In this document: piece after piece, positions 35,884 through 48,526 of the stretch
Position numbering within the stretch: position 1 is the stretch's first letter
Layout of the letters: the number at the start of each line of letters is the position of its first letter
From: Nematostella vectensis
Lineage: Eukaryota > Cnidaria > Anthozoa > Actiniaria > Edwardsiidae
Assembly (NCBI RefSeq): GCF_932526225.1
Contig: NC_064038.1
Span: forward strand, 15,679,575-15,743,574
Length of the DNA: 64,000 nt
Reading direction: 5' to 3'
Position numbers and translations under genes: made by a program
The notes under the pieces: generated by a model
Databases searched by the model: none
What the model was told of the DNA's origin: nothing
Seen by the model: only the letters and a program-made list of their open reading frames with translations

Positions 35884-37872
35884 CTAACCTGGCAAATGCT
35901 TGGATGCATCCAGGAGCTCTTCCATTGACGCTGCTTGGTGGACGGTCTTTCGTGGGATAAACTTCATCGCCAGCTGTTGGAGGAAGCGTTTAAGGCTCAA
36001 GCTAATGGCGTTAATGAGAGGGTCGTCTCTCTGAAGAAATAGGTTGAGGTTTAGGGGGATCTGCAAGGCGGCCTGATAGACCTGTGTCATGGGGTTTCCG
36101 AAGGCTACTTCAAGCCTCATGAAGCGTGGTGCACTTTCCCCCTCCGACAGGAAGTAGGATCGTAGTGTAGGATACTGTGTAAGCAGCCGGGTTACGACTT
36201 TCTCCATGCTGAGCCATCTAGTACTTCCATATTTCAGGATCTTACGATACTCTTGATCACAGAACTGAGCATACTTGACTAGCTTCGCCTTCCGCTTTGT
36301 TGATTGGTCGAACCAATAAAACACATCCACCATAAGATCTTGGACGTCGAATCCGGTTGCTTCTGTCAGTGCAGTCGAGGCCTCCATTGCAGTGTTGTGT
36401 ACCACATGGCACTGACATCCACTGAAATACACCACGTCGTTCTTCGACTGGACCCTCATCATGATGGAGTTACGTTTCCCGACGTAAACTCTGGCGTTAT
36501 CAACTAAAGATAAAGCAACAACAAATTAACACCCATTTAACTAAAAAAGGACGGTGACAGATTATAAAAACGTACGCGTCTATCATTGACATGGGGTTTC
36601 ATAACACCGTCCCCCGAGGCTACCAGCCCATGTACATTTAAATTAATATAGCGATATAAAAAATACCGTGAAACCTCTAAAACCCCCACCCCTTTACTCC
36701 TAAGTGCTTGCGATACAGCCTCGTGTACTATAGTTTCATGTAGCCTAGCGTCCTATACAATACCTCCAAATGCCACGCAGTTTTGCCAATAAATATCAAG
36801 AGATTTCAGACATCTGGCAAAGATATCCTCAGCTGTACCCCCACTTGTCATGCAGATGTCTTCTGCGTGCCATTATCGTTGGATCCGTTGTCGGCTAGGG
36901 AAAAAGGTGAAGATTTCATGCCCTCGGCCAATGCGCTTCTGTTCAATAAAAAGACGTTACGCATTAATAAATGCAATCAGTGAATTCATATATACCACAG
37001 GGCTAAAGCAATAAACTAGATATTTAGATATTTATAGTAAGCTTTAGTCATTACCTAAAATGTGGCTTCAACGCGTTATTCAGGATGCAGGTAGATTTCG
37101 TCCGTCCAGCCCGGTAACATTTTGCTATCTCTGAATCTGGGAAGATCTTGGGAAACAAGCTACTGAAGGTATCAGCTGCAGCGAGGGCAATGCTGTGCTT
37201 TACAAGGGCCATTACCACTTGGACTTCAGCTGATGTTACCTAACGAGTGAAAGAAACGCAATATATTAATTATTATTACTACTGCTGCTGCTGCTGCTGC
37301 TGCTATCGTTACTATAGTTATTATTATTAATTTTAATTATATTTTTACCTTGTCAATTTTGTTGGTTTCGGCTGCGCATGTCTGCTCATTGTTGTTTTTG
37401 TGCATAGTAGTGTTGAGGTGTTCGCGGACATCCTTGGCACCTTGTTTTGCACAGGAAATTTCTCGGTTGCCGCAGATTGTACAGCGAAACTTTGTGGGTT
37501 GCAGTTTTGCTGGGCATTTTGGGAGGAGTCGACGGGCTCGTTGGATGCTTCGTGCCTGGCCTTGACGCTGGTGCTTTGGGGGTCGGGACTGGTTCCGGAG
37601 ATGGAGATGGAGGTAAAAGTGGAACGAAGTGGTTAGGAGCCCAACCTGTCAGGTTGACGTTCTTTGTGTGGGTCCACATAAGCGAGGCGACCATTGGAGA
37701 CCGCACTAGCTCGGGCGTGATGCGCACGTTTACGTACTGTCGGTCAATCAGTGATCCTACGACCTCAGGGTAAACTGACTGAATCTGGCAGCCAACAACA
37801 TTAGTGAACACCATTAAGTCGGGGACGTACTGCAATATCTGGCATATTTTTGCGCTGTCTATGCCGGCTTCG
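35884..37872 (-). pseudogene. BED-finger hAT transposase-like gene, multi-exon, 3'-incomplete
   Basis: Minus-strand exons in order. Exon 1 (about 37872-37347) carries a Pro/Ser-rich linker and a BED-type zinc finger (FRCTICGNREISC..HLNTTMHK), with a frameshift before the finger and donor AAG|GTAAAA. Exon 2 (about 37239-37058) reads VTSAEVQVVMALVKHSIALA..FPDSEIAKCYRAGRTKSTC. Exon 3 (about 36930-36766) reads MKSSPFSLADNGSNDNGTQK and FARCLKSLDIYWQNCVAFG, with an internal stop or shift. Exon 4 (about 36506-35884) starts VDNARVYVGKRNSI and contains YFSGCQCHVVHNTA and STRWLSMEKVVTRLL. This is the hAT catalytic-fold order. The gene stops at LDASKHLPG next to a GTTAGT donor-like site. The hAT C-terminal dimerisation region is missing. 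Confidence 0.75.
37282..37304 (+). repeat. (CTG)n microsatellite
   Basis: Seven CTG units in an intron of the hAT-like gene, next to TTATTATTACTA. Confidence 0.9.
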
Positions 37873-39368
37873 AATTAAATAAAAGACCGTTCAGGCATAT
37901 AATATCGCATGCGCACTAATCGCAAATTTAAACTAATCCGAAATTTAAACTGCCATTACGCAGTTGAATTTTTTAGTAAGAACGCGTTGTTGTTCCCCTG
38001 TTGTTGTTCAGATTGATTTTCTTCAAAGCCATTGGACGTCAGGAGGAGGCGAGTACTCTATCATGTTGACTATACGAGGATGCTACGCCCGAAAGGGGTC
38101 CGTTTGATGCTCAAACTGTATGAAAGGATTACAATTTTGCGGTGATTTCACTATATACAAGAATAGCGAATTCGCAATTTTCACCATAAAACGGTGTTTT
38201 TGCTTTCAACTTTATAAAACGGGTACTTTTTTGCGTTTTATTAATAAATGAGGCGCCATTTTCAATCCACTATATAGGTCCAAAGTCTGGGCGGAGCATC
38301 CCTGTATACAGATCTTCGAAGAATAACTCTCCATGGACCCTACCGGTCAATGAAATTTTCTTCTCTCTTTCATTTAATTATTTCCTTTTGTGGATCTGCC
38401 AGCCCAGCGAAATAAAGAAAAAGGACTGGCGTCTATATAGCAGGGGATCTGTGCGGAAAAAGTGACAACTGCAGCCCCTCCCCCAGGAATCGAAATTGCC
38501 TGATCGGCCATATATGAATTGTCCTAGACCTAATTAAATTCCTACTTTAAAAATTAATATATTTTGGCCGGTTGGTTCCAGCAACTTTTTTTGAATCCAC
38601 TCCATTACAGTGGAATCATTTATTTATGCTCCAGCTAATGCAAAAGACACAATTATTTTTCTAAAAGTGTAGGGAAGGTTCAATGCTAGTGGAAAACGTG
38701 GGAAATTTCACGAATTGCTGTTTGTTGGCAACGCAAAATAGTCGATTTTACTCACCTGGCGAATTAAATGCTTGCGTCTGAACGTCGAGTGGAGCTATAT
38801 CTTTCAGCTTTTTCTCCACTAGGTTTCTTAACCCTATGGATCCGAAAGGAAGTGCCCCTAAAAACTCTCGATGGCTTGCGCCATGTTTACAGATGGCACA
38901 GTGTCAGGCTTTTTGTGAAAAAAGCCGCGTACTACTCTACGTGCGTGACCTATGAGACGAGGCATGCAATTGGCTTATAACTAACCAATCAACTCAACTG
39001 ATGTATTCTCTATTTCTATTACAGTCAATGATCTGTCTACTGCTCAACCAGTCATCATGTGTAGTTTTATATCCCCTGTCTGGCATTGTTTTCTCGACGA
39101 TTCGCAAAAAAATAACTCACACGTGTTTTTCAAAACATTTTATTCATCATCACGGAGTTTTCGGGCAATTACTCTCCGAGAATACTACTTAACCTGGAGA
39201 TTTAGCGTTAAACCTGGAGACCTGGAGATTTGCTGCAAAACCTGGATACTCCCGGTTTATCCGGGAGAGTTGACAGATCTATCTTTGTGGAATCGTCAGC
39301 ATGACTGACCTGTGCAGGGTTTCCTGTGCTAAGAACCGCTGGCCAGTAGCAGGTTCAGACATTGCAAA
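37873..39368. other. No gene recognised
   Basis: Mixed DNA without recognisable coding. CCTGGAGATTT-type words repeat near 39190-39250 (about three partial copies). Confidence 0.5.
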
Positions 39369-40767
39369 ATGGCGGACGAGGGAGAAGTGTCAAACCATCG
39401 ATCTCAGTGTCGATGCGAGGAAAAAACTTCAGTACATGTTGTACACTGCCCATGTCGAATATGTGGAGGCGAAGCTGTTTCAATTGCCACCGCTTGGAGG
39501 CATCGCAACAATTTGAGAAATTTGTTTCCCAAATCGACATCTGATCTGAGACCTGGTACTAGTGATGATTCGAGTCGCGACATAGATATCCCTGATTGCA
39601 CTGATGATAGTGACTCATCCAATTTTCAAGATCCTACAATTGACAATAAAAGCGATGGATGCTCTTCATGTTATATTCCTGATGATCCAGAAGCAATAGA
39701 TGCTTGTTCATCAGGGCATGATGATGTCCAGGATTTTAGTGACAACTCCTATGATGGCTACATGTATGAAAGTGATGATGTTGTTGAAAGTGGTGATGTA
39801 AATGACGAAATCAATAACATGGATCCCCAAGCGACGGCTTCTGGTGGTTTTTCATTGAAGATGCAATTTTAAGATTTGTAGATATAAAGGCTCACATGGT
39901 TTTTCCATCAATGCATTTGAACAGCTCCTTAACTGAGGGAAAGGACTAAATGGAAATGAATTGATGACTGATATTTGGCCAGCAAAATGGGAACATGTAA
40001 CTAGACTATTGCAACAACTTGGTTATAAAGAGGCAAAATGTTATTGGATTTGTCTTGACCCATCACACAAATGTAATTATTCCTTGATGACATCTAACAG
40101 TGAAACCTGCAGGTATTGTGGAAAACAACCAACCATCCCATTTTACTATCTCAGTATTTTAGATAAAGTTAAACGGTGGTGTGCATCACCATCTATGTGC
40201 AAAAGAATGACTGATCATTGGCAAGAAAAAGACCACTGGCTCCCCAATGAAAATGCTTCCAGTACAGTTTGGGGATGGACTCAAAAGAGTGAAATTTGGG
40301 ATGGAACAAGGTTTGCAGAGCTAGCTTACTTTTGGAACCCAGATGATGAATGGGTACTTCCAGTATATTGTCCTTAGGTTTATGGTATACATAGTTTGTG
40401 TAATATAATTTCTCTACTCTTTTAGGTGCAATTGAAGAGACTATTGCAACCATGTCCAAATTCTACAGAAGAGGTTTATCTTGTGGGATTTGTGCCAAGT
40501 TACTTGCTTCCCAATAATACAACAATCTCACTGGATCTATTCCTTGAACCATTGATTAGAGATATTAAAGATGGTTTTATAAATGGTATTGTATTTCTAA
40601 AGAACAGTTATGCCATTCAAATCTATACTTTTCCCCAAAAATGCATACTTTACAACAGTGATATTGCTTGTTTTCACACATCAGAAAATGTAATTAAACA
40701 TTTTTATAACTTGTGTTCAAGTGTGAATTCAGACTTTGTGCCACTTCTGAAAAAAATAGTTGACTGA
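39369..40767 (+). pseudogene. Decayed Cys-rich repeat-family gene
   Basis: Begins MADEGEVSNHRSQ with CRCEEK..CPCRICGG, followed by a long acidic Asp/Ser stretch ending at 39872. The continuation is in another frame: GFSINAFEQLLN, an in-frame TGA where Trp is expected, then WPAKWEHVTRLLQQLGYKEA, CLDPSHKCNY and CRYCGKQ, DKVKRWCASPSMCKRMTDHW and RFAELAYFWNPDDEW up to a stop at 40377. After about 50 bp the coding resumes with IATMSK and VYLVGFVPSYLLPNNTTISLDLFLEPLI. I recall this block order in a large family of cnidarian repeat proteins, probably transposon-encoded. The middle of the usual protein between WVLPVYCP and IATMSK is missing. Confidence 0.6.
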
Positions 40768-42507
40768 AGTCTCAATTTTATGGTTGCTTTTCGATAACTA
40801 TTGAATTAATTACAAATATGTGGTTGTTTAATGTTTATACTTGAAAGGTGCTTAAGAAGCGCTCCGCTAATCCATTCAAGATGAAATGCAATACTCAAAA
40901 AAATGATTTTTCAATAATTTGTCTATAAACTTATATTTGTCTCCGGATTACAAAAATGTGTTTCTTTTTAAAATCGAACGAATATTAAATATTTTATGGA
41001 TTTTTCCTTATTTTTCTCGGCTTGACCCCGAAAAACACTACAAAATTTGAACCAAGTATCTGTAGCGCGAAAAATAAACAGCGCAGAAACACAGCAACAC
41101 CACAGGAGACAATCAGGATATATGCTCTCAATATTATTTTAATCTCAGCTTAATCCAGTTAAAATAGAATATTTGACAGATTTTCTCAAATATAGCCTTG
41201 CATCCATCATTTTGCACGATCGTTAAACCGACAAATTAAGGCCTTAAAAGTCGCATCTGGTACATTGCTCTATCAAAAATGGTCATTTTTCCTGAAAAGA
41301 TTACTTGCCTTGCCTTACTTGCCTAGAATCTGAAATAAAATTTTGGGGATAATAAAATCCGGAGCGCTGAGAGCGCCAAGAAGATACAACACTTCACAGG
41401 TATTTGACCTTTCAACTTGGGCTAACTATGACACCATCTGCTGAATTCGCAGGGGGATTTGGCTTTTGCACAAGCTCCCTCATCGATACAACGCTGAAAA
41501 CAAATTTGAGGACCAATAAATATGTGTGTTATTACTTGCATTCTTCGTTGTGCGAGATGATTTAAAAAAAAACACGTATTTGAGTGATTATTTGAATGGA
41601 TTATAAATAGTCTTGCGTAATCTTTGTGTCCAAAGAATTCGTAACATAGATCAAAAAAACAAGCTGAGTTGTTTTAAATTTTCCTCACCTCAGCTTGGGA
41701 AAGTTCTTGATAGGCATCGTTTTTTATCAATGCTTGTTCCTCTACAAACGCATAAAAACGGCTTGCGATCACGGAATGTTTTTCATGGTGCTTCCACGTG
41801 AACGGCAGCTCACACAGGAATCCCAAAGTTTCTCAAACACAATGCAAAAAAAAAAAAGACAGAAAAGAGAAAGAGCAACCAATCAAAAAATCTGATTCCT
41901 TATTTTGGAATAGAATAAAATAAATAGTGTCCAACTGTAAGGATTGTTTGGAATTGTAAGCCATTAAAGTTATCGGATGATGGATTTTATTCGTGTGAAA
42001 TTGACATGTGGCAATAAACAGATAGTTTTTTATACCAGTACAAGGTACCAGGTACGTTCTATGAGTTTTTATACACTGGTTTCTTCTTGCTGTCCGTTTT
42101 GCACAGTTTTAATGAATGTCTTTTTGCTCATACTCTTAGTTCGTAGGCGGGGCGTGTTTCGCTTGTCAAGACAACCCTGGTATAGTGCAGTGCGTGAATA
42201 TCACAAACTGCACTCAAGATATCAAGAAGCATCTCCGAATTATCGCTAAATTACGAAGCAAAGCTGCTTCTGGCCAGTGCAGGTAAAACAATTTTAACAT
42301 TGACGCTCATGAATAACCACTTTTTATAGCATACAGTTTGATTTGCTGTCCAGGTTTGTTTGAACCTGAAGGAAAATACACAAAGCTCCCTATCTGCCCA
42401 AGCCACCGCGATGCACATGGCGCATCAGATGGCGCAGTAATCGTAAAAACTGCTGCAGCCTAGTATTTTGGTCAGTCACCGGAGCCACGCTAAGCGGAAA
42501 GTGGGAT
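40768..42507. other. No gene recognised
   Basis: AT-rich DNA; no inverted ends were found for the preceding repeat-family gene. Confidence 0.5.
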
Positions 42508-43215
42508 ATCCGTGGACAGCGCAAGATCCAGATATCCAGTGGACAGCGCCAGATCCAGATTTTGTTGTTTACAGCGCCAGAGCCAGATCCTCCTGTATAC
42601 AGCGCCAGAGCGAGAACCTCCGAACCATACCCCTCGTGGACAGCGCCCGAACCATATCCCACCGTGGATAGCTCCAGAGCCGGTCCCACCATGACAGAGC
42701 TCTCCCCCCCCCCCCCCCCCCCCCGTGGACAGCGCCAGAGCAACATCCCCCCGTGGACGGCGCCTGATCAAGATTTTCTTGTTGACAGAGCCAGAACCAG
42801 ATCCCCCCGTGGTACAGCGCCACAGCAAGAAACCCCCCCATGGACAGCGCCAGAGCAAGATCGCGCCGTGGACAGCGCCAGAGCAAGATCGCGCCGTGGG
42901 CAGCGGCACAGCAAGAAACCCCCGTGGACAGCGCCAGAGCAAGACCCCCTGTGGACAGCGCCAGAACCAGATTTCCTTATTGACAGAGGCAGAGCCAGAT
43001 ATCACGGTGGACAGAGCCAGATACCCCGTGGACAGTGCAAAAGCCAAATCCCTCCGTGGACAACAGCAAGATCCCCCCGTGGACAGCACCAGAGCCAAAT
43101 CCCGACGTGGACAGCGCCACAGCAAGAAACCCCCGTGGACAGTGCCAAAACCTGATTTCCTTATCGACAGAGCTAAAGCCAGATATCACGGTGGGAAGCG
43201 CCAGGGCCAGATGAC
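42508..43215 (+). repeat. GC-rich minisatellite (~28-36-bp units)
   Basis: About 20 imperfect units of the form CCGTGGACAGCGCCAGAGCA followed by AGAT and a short C-rich spacer. Two adjacent units near 42841-42896 are identical at 28 bp. Long open frames on both strands (up to 216 codons) are by-products of the repeat and are not annotated as genes. A 21-base C run lies at 42704-42724. Confidence 0.93.
42704..42724 (+). repeat. Poly-C run, 21 bases
   Basis: Uninterrupted C run inside the minisatellite. Its length is likely to be unreliable in any assembly. Confidence 0.9.
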
Positions 43216-43472
43216 TCGTACCACTTTACGAACAAGACATCGATATCGCGCCTCAGAGCTTGAAGATCTTCCTTTACACAGCTCATTTGGGAGTAAGCTC
43301 TGTAAATGTCGCTTGCGCGCTTCTGAAGTTGGATGCTCAGTGGCTTCACAACTGAGAGGCATTTCATCACAGTGATCATCGTGATTATTAACTCAAACTT
43401 GGACATGGCGGACAGAAGGCCATTGGCTCTTGTGCGGCTCTCCTGGTCCCAGCTCCAACTTCCGTACTTATC

Positions 43473-44501
43473 TTAGTACTGACGCTCGTTTGTCATCACT
43501 TCTAGGGTTTTCAGAACTGCAGGGAAGAGGCTGTAGAATACCTCATAAGCTTCGTGGCGTTCCGCCCAGCGTGTTCGGCAAAGGCTTATTAGTGTTGTCT
43601 TCTTTGATTCGGGGCATACATCTTTAATGACATTGACGAGTAGATCGTGTCGTTTTTGGGAATACTTGAAAAAACAGCAGGTTTCATTCAGCGTGCCAAT
43701 CATATTACGAATCATTGGAAGATCACAAGAATGGGCTATTACAAGATTCAAGCAGTGTGCATTACAGTGAGTGTACACTGCCTTGGGGCTCTTCTGTTTG
43801 ACAAGGGCTTGAGCTCCGCGCGCCAGCGATGACATGTTAGCAGCGCCGTCATATGCCTGCCCACGGCAGTTCTTGATATCCAGTGACCATTTTTCCAGAG
43901 CATCCAAGATCGCTGTCGACACGATGCTAGCCAAAAGTTTCCGATTTCTGGCTATTTGGGTTATCCTTGTACCTTCGATAGCCATAGAAATGGCTTGTTC
44001 TGGGGCTTTCATATTCTTTATAAAGTTCTCCGCTCTCAAAAGGGCGTCGTTGTGGTAATTTGTTTTTGAATGAGATTGTAAGATTTCCTTGACACGTTTG
44101 AAATTGGTCATAGGCGATTTTACAAGCACACCAGGTTGGCTGGTAGAATGAAATAGGACGCACGCCTTGCAAATGCCCCCACCCCTTGACGGGATGTACA
44201 ATAAACACTTAAACTCAGAAAGCCACGATCTTTGAAATGATCGACTCTTGCCCCTTTTGGTTGTCTTGGGAAAAACGTGATTTGGGGGTGGGGAATGTTT
44301 TGCCGAAATAAGTCTGAACTTTTCGCTGTCACTCAACCGCTTAACTCGGCCTGCATCGAGCAGCTCCCCAAATTCCTCTACTCCCCCGCCATTTGTACTT
44401 GAGACTAGAAAAGGAAAAAACACCCGTCTCAAACTACCGTAAGCCAAGTAATTTGAATTGCTAATTAATGTCATAATTAACAGTGATCTGTTCGCGGTCA
44501 A
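43473..44501 (-). pseudogene. ZMYM1/P52rIPK-like hAT transposase, internally deleted and 3'-truncated
   Basis: An uninterrupted 342-codon frame. The N-terminal part has a TTF-type zinc-finger-like block (FQRSWLSEFKCLLYIPSRGG..CKACVLF) and SHSKTNYHNDALLRAENF. It then jumps from ARNRKLLASIV to LDALEKWSLDIKNCRGQ, skipping most of the DUF4371 region found in relatives. The hAT core follows: AYDGAANMSS, THCNAHCLNLV, CCFFKYSQKRHDLL and CRTRWAERHEA. The frame ends at MTNERQY before the C-terminal dimerisation domain. The lack of stops despite the deletion suggests a recent or still-selected derivative. The end lies about 250 bp from the minisatellite. Confidence 0.82.
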
Positions 44502-45016
44502 TAAAATAAGTTACGAAATATCGCTAAACTCTATTTAAAAAAGCAGCTTTGTAATAAAACTAGCGATTACCTGAAAAAACAGTGTCCTCCGAAGCATTCG
44601 AACATTGCTGTGCTTGAGGCGGATCTATACAGCGTCTGATTGCATCTGCTTAGGAAAAAAATACAAAGCAGGCAACTCAATTAATTTTTTGGTATTATAT
44701 TGCAAGAAACAAATTGCCACAGCTTGATCAAGAGCAAAACAATTCTTGCACAGATCAAAATACCCCTATTAGTACCGCCGTAAACACTTCCGTAACCTAA
44801 CTCACCCTCAAAAGCTAAATGATCTGTCCCTCGTGTAAATTTCTAACCATCAAAGAGGATATATTTATCAATAAGGTTCTAGCATAATATCAATTCCTGG
44901 AACATACATTTTAAGCTACTCCATTCTTGTGCCATGTATGTATCAAGATCGGAAGTTAGAAAGGAATTAGAGGAACTAAGTAGCTTGGCTGCTTCACAAA
45001 TTGAAAACATACCAGA
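44502..45016. other. No gene recognised
   Basis: AT-rich spacer between the hAT remnant and the F-box gene exon. Confidence 0.5.
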
Positions 45017-46110
45017 CCCATCAATTCTCTAACTTCTAACTTCGGTAAGCTAACGGCGATGTCAATACGCTGCGAATTGCTGAACTGTGGACACATGCGT
45101 AGATTAAGAGTGGTGTGTCTGTAGTCATACAGAGTTAAAGTAGCATTTGCACTGATTACGTTTTGACGGTATTCCATGTAAAATTCCGTTAACACTGGAA
45201 AGGATTTGATAACAGATATATCAGTCACTAAAGCATTGCTAGTAATATCGTTTTGAATAGTGAAAACTCTTTTCTGTTTTGATCTGTCTATTTTCTCATC
45301 TCAGTGTTAGAACTTCCAATCCTCACAGAGTTGCTTGGTGAGGCGACTACTAAGCGTTTGTGCTCAATCCGATACACAAATATCCAGCTATTAACTGTAC
45401 CATCGAGAATAAAGATGCCTCAATCATTCAAACCGTCGTCTGTTTCTCTTGAGAGCAAAATGCATTGATCTTCGCATGTAAAAACACTGCTCACGTCTCA
45501 TTGGCTAGTAAAATAACTACTACGAAATGGCTTCCTCGCCAACTAAAAATAGCGCATAAAAATCTTTTCAACATAAATTAACAAAAATTAACATAAAAAG
45601 AATTTGACTATAGGATTCAAGAATAATTCATCATCGATTCGTGAATTCCACGTTAAATTTCACTTGAAAAACGATTTCACTTGAGAAACGATATTGTTTT
45701 TTCGGGTAAAATTTACCGTGGAATTCCCTCATCGATGATGAATTTCTCTATAGTATTTTTACGTTAAGACAACCCGTCAATGCCTTGGAAAACAATCGCG
45801 GATTTTCGGTCAATTGCGGTTCAAACTTCCCATTAAAATAAAGATGACGGAAATGAATAGAATGCTTAGAAAATATAAAATCGAATGCATCTGGCACAGC
45901 CAGTATTTGACAACGAGAAAGTCCTCCAAAGTAGTGGACGATGATATTGAGCCTCCTGCACGTGAAAGATAACGATTGTATAACAGTCCGTAACGGCAAA
46001 AGCGCCAATATCTTTAGAAGGACCTCATTTCGCAATTCAAGTAAACCTAAGGATAATTTAGAAAGAAAATCAGTATTTATACTTCTTTTATTAACATAGA
46101 TTTTGGCCAT
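45017..46110 (-). CDS. F-box protein gene, partial, foldback insertion inside
   Basis: The 5' exon starts MAKIYVNKRSINTDF at 46110. It carries an F-box-like motif at about residues 22-65 (LLELRNEVLLKILALLPLRTVIQSL..TCRRLN), which in the family binds Skp1 in SCF ubiquitin ligases. The frame runs to 45748, where a foldback element begins. A second exon-like block (about 45291-45017) reads KRVFTIQNDITSNALVTDIS..LTLYDYRHTTLNLRMC..SLPKLEVRELMGL and ends at a GTATGT donor-like site. It may be the next exon of the same gene with a leucine-rich substrate region. No full splice path is proven, and downstream exons are not seen. Confidence 0.5.
45607..45754. mobile_element. 148-bp foldback (MITE-like) element
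   Basis: Starts ACTATAG and ends CTATAGT. The arms match as imperfect inverted repeats (AATTCATCATCGAT, GAATTCCACG and TAAATTT on both arms). It overlaps the last codons of the F-box open frame. No clear target duplication. Confidence 0.75.
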
Positions 46111-47142
46111 TGGGGATACCCCAACCCTGGAATTCAGGTGAATTTAAATATCACCACTCTGAAGTTTTATTAAAATAAAATAATGACCTATCATGAGTCC
46201 CGATATCACTAAACTGCCAACAGACTAGTTAAGACGATCGATCGTTTTTCAACCAAAAATCAACCAAATATCAATTTGATTAGCCAGGTGTTCACGTACT
46301 CTAGTGAAAGGGTGTTTTAAAATATCTTAGTCCATTTTTTTTACGCCAGGCGCAATGGGCAATGAATGGTTAGTTTCAAGTGACGTTCAATTATACGTAT
46401 GGCCATGGGCTCCACTCCAGGCCTGGGGAGTTCTGCTAAAAAGGAGAACAAGTTTCCGTTCCCAACTCACCAGTCTGTTCGATCTCCATGGGTGGTGGGA
46501 GCCCTGGGAGCGAGGGCTCGGCACTTCGGTCATTTTCAGGTATTCTTTGAAAAATGGCATACCGTCATTAGTGGAATATATAATTATAATGCCATATCAA
46601 CTCCAGCCATTCAATTCAGATTAGATAAATTTGAAGTTGCAAAGCGTGATTTCGCATTAATTTTCACATAACTATTGCTTAAAATCGCAATAGTGTGGAT
46701 TGTGAGTTCGCTTAGCAGTGTAAACGGTCTCGTGGTATTGCGAAATCAGGTTGAAATTTTGTTTCTGGCTTCTGAAATTGTTCAGCCTAACCAATAATCG
46801 TAATAAAATCAGGACACACTGGGTATCTGCTCACCAGAAATAAACAATAGCTTGGCATACTTTATAAAGGTAAGAACACAAAAGCAAAATTATTTAAAAG
46901 TTTATTTTCTTATCTAGCTGCGAGTGAGCTCGAAAAAACAAAGTCTGTGTTGTTTTTCTAGTAGCTACAGTCAAATAATCTATTCAGAATTAATAGGTTG
47001 CAAGTACCTATTGATTGGGAATAGCCCGGTCTTAGTAAATGCTTTGAGGAAAGTTTTAGCTTCTAGAGGGAAATCCTGGAAGGACTTTTTGTGGTGGATT
47101 TTTGGACTTTCTGTATGAAAATCAACATGCGATCAGAAGAGT
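46111..47142. other. No gene recognised
   Basis: The 5' flank of the F-box gene. Two overlapping plus-strand frames at 46355-46671 have no recognisable domain. Confidence 0.45.
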
Positions 47143-47823
47143 TTGTGGCAGGCAGTTGAAAGATTGAAGATAATGGCAGAGAAATGGGATAGGCGTGGTG
47201 AGAAGGAGGAGTTGGTGTCGATGCTGGAGGAGAAGTCTCGTTTGCCGAGGGTGTTATATAGAGGTGGTGGTGTGGAGGTTGCCAATGTGGAAGAAAGGGA
47301 AGTGTTTACAGACACAGATGCTTTAATTGTAGCTTATGACAATGAAGTTAGTTCTCTGATTAGTATTTTAGATAAAACAAACACTCATGTAGAGGTGTAA
47401 GTCATAGCTGAGCAGGCTGAGAGTGGGAAGACACACAGGGAGTTGAACTAGAAAAAGTAAAAAATCCTGAGAAACAAACATCAAATAGGTTAAAGGATGC
47501 AATGGAAAGACCTGGCAACCTCTCTGCCAGAAATGTTAAAAAATGCATGCAGTGGTAGTCAAGCTAATATCAAGTGGTATCAAGCTAATATCAATTCTCA
47601 ATTTAAAGAGTATAAACTCCAAAAAATCCTAGACATAAACAGATAAAAAGGATAGAGTTAAAACATAAATAATAAACTAGATCATGCCATAATTGCTGAA
47701 GAAAAGGCTATCTCAGCGTTTTAAAGATTAGAGCAGGAATGAGTGCTGGTGGAAGTGCGGCAAGGTTTTAAGCACATCAGAAGTGAACAACGGTGACAGC
47801 CCAGAGTTTGTGGTTGAGTATGA

Positions 47824-47858
<35 letters not shown>

Positions 47859-47944
47859 CCTGTCTTGATGGACCAGAAGTGTGCACCTTTAATTTGTTTG
47901 AGGACTTATTTAAAAAAACATTTGAGACTTCTTTAGTTGAATAA
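47143..47944 (+). pseudogene. Unrecognised decayed gene with poly-Asp tail
   Basis: An open frame at 47143-47400 (MWQAVERLKIMAEKWDRRGE..TDTDALIVAYDNEVSSLISIL) is followed by broken frames. At about 47773-47944 coding resumes with SEVNNGDSPEFVVEYDL, a run of ten Asp from (GAT)10, then VCTFNLFEDLFKKTFETSLVE and a stop. The composition is coding-like and charged. No family is recognised. Confidence 0.4.
47828..47857 (+). repeat. (GAT)10 microsatellite
   Basis: Ten perfect GAT units that read as poly-Asp in the surrounding open frame. Confidence 0.95.
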
Positions 47945-48381
47945 AGTAATTGCAGTATGTTTTCTTTCTTTTGTATCAGCAAGACCAGTGAAATAGGCCG
48001 GTGGCACTGGTGCTGCCAGAGGTCTTGTGAGTTCATAACTGACATCTGACTATTTCCATTTTTGCTTGGTCCTTGTACAACTTGTACAATCTATCAAAAC
48101 TTAAAACTATTTAAGATAGAATGAACATGTGTCTGCATTATTTAAACTATCATTGCTCATCATTATTATAGAATATTGTTATGCTATTGGGACAAAAGTA
48201 GTGAGGATGGATAGATTCTCAGACAATTCTGAAAGGTTATGTGGGGACCTGCTCTTTAAGGGTGCTAATAAGCTATAAAAATACAGGGTTGACACATTTT
48301 TATTTTCAAACAAATTCTATTATCTGGCTGATATAAAGTATGATTTAACAAATGGTTAAGGGTACTCAACCGTTCCTTTTG
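47945..48381. other. No gene recognised
   Basis: AT-rich spacer before the X-box cluster. Confidence 0.5.
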
Positions 48382-48395
48382 GTTGCCATGGCAAC
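48382..48395. promoter_or_regulatory. RFX X-box-like palindrome 1
   Basis: GTTGCCATGGCAAC fits the RFX consensus GTNRCC(N0-3)RGYAAC exactly and is a perfect palindrome. Confidence 0.65.
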
Positions 48396-48512
48396 CAGAA
48401 GTCAATACATAGCCAATATTTTGAACTACTTTAGATTGGGGAGTCAATATCATGATAACCTACTATGCTAGTGCAATTAGTCATTTGCAATTATTATGGG
48501 TAATTTCAGTTT

Positions 48513-48526
48513 GTTACCATGGTAAC
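48513..48526. promoter_or_regulatory. RFX X-box-like palindrome 2
   Basis: GTTACCATGGTAAC, a perfect palindrome of the RFX type. Confidence 0.65.

Noticed and set aside
37400-37773. Plus-strand frames of 78 and 108 codons
   Set aside because: Antisense to the BED-finger exon of the hAT gene, which has family motifs on the minus strand.
42490-43375. Long open frames on both strands (211, 197 and 216 codons)
   Set aside because: They run through a minisatellite in several frames at once, with low-complexity Pro/Trp/Arg repeats; no domain.
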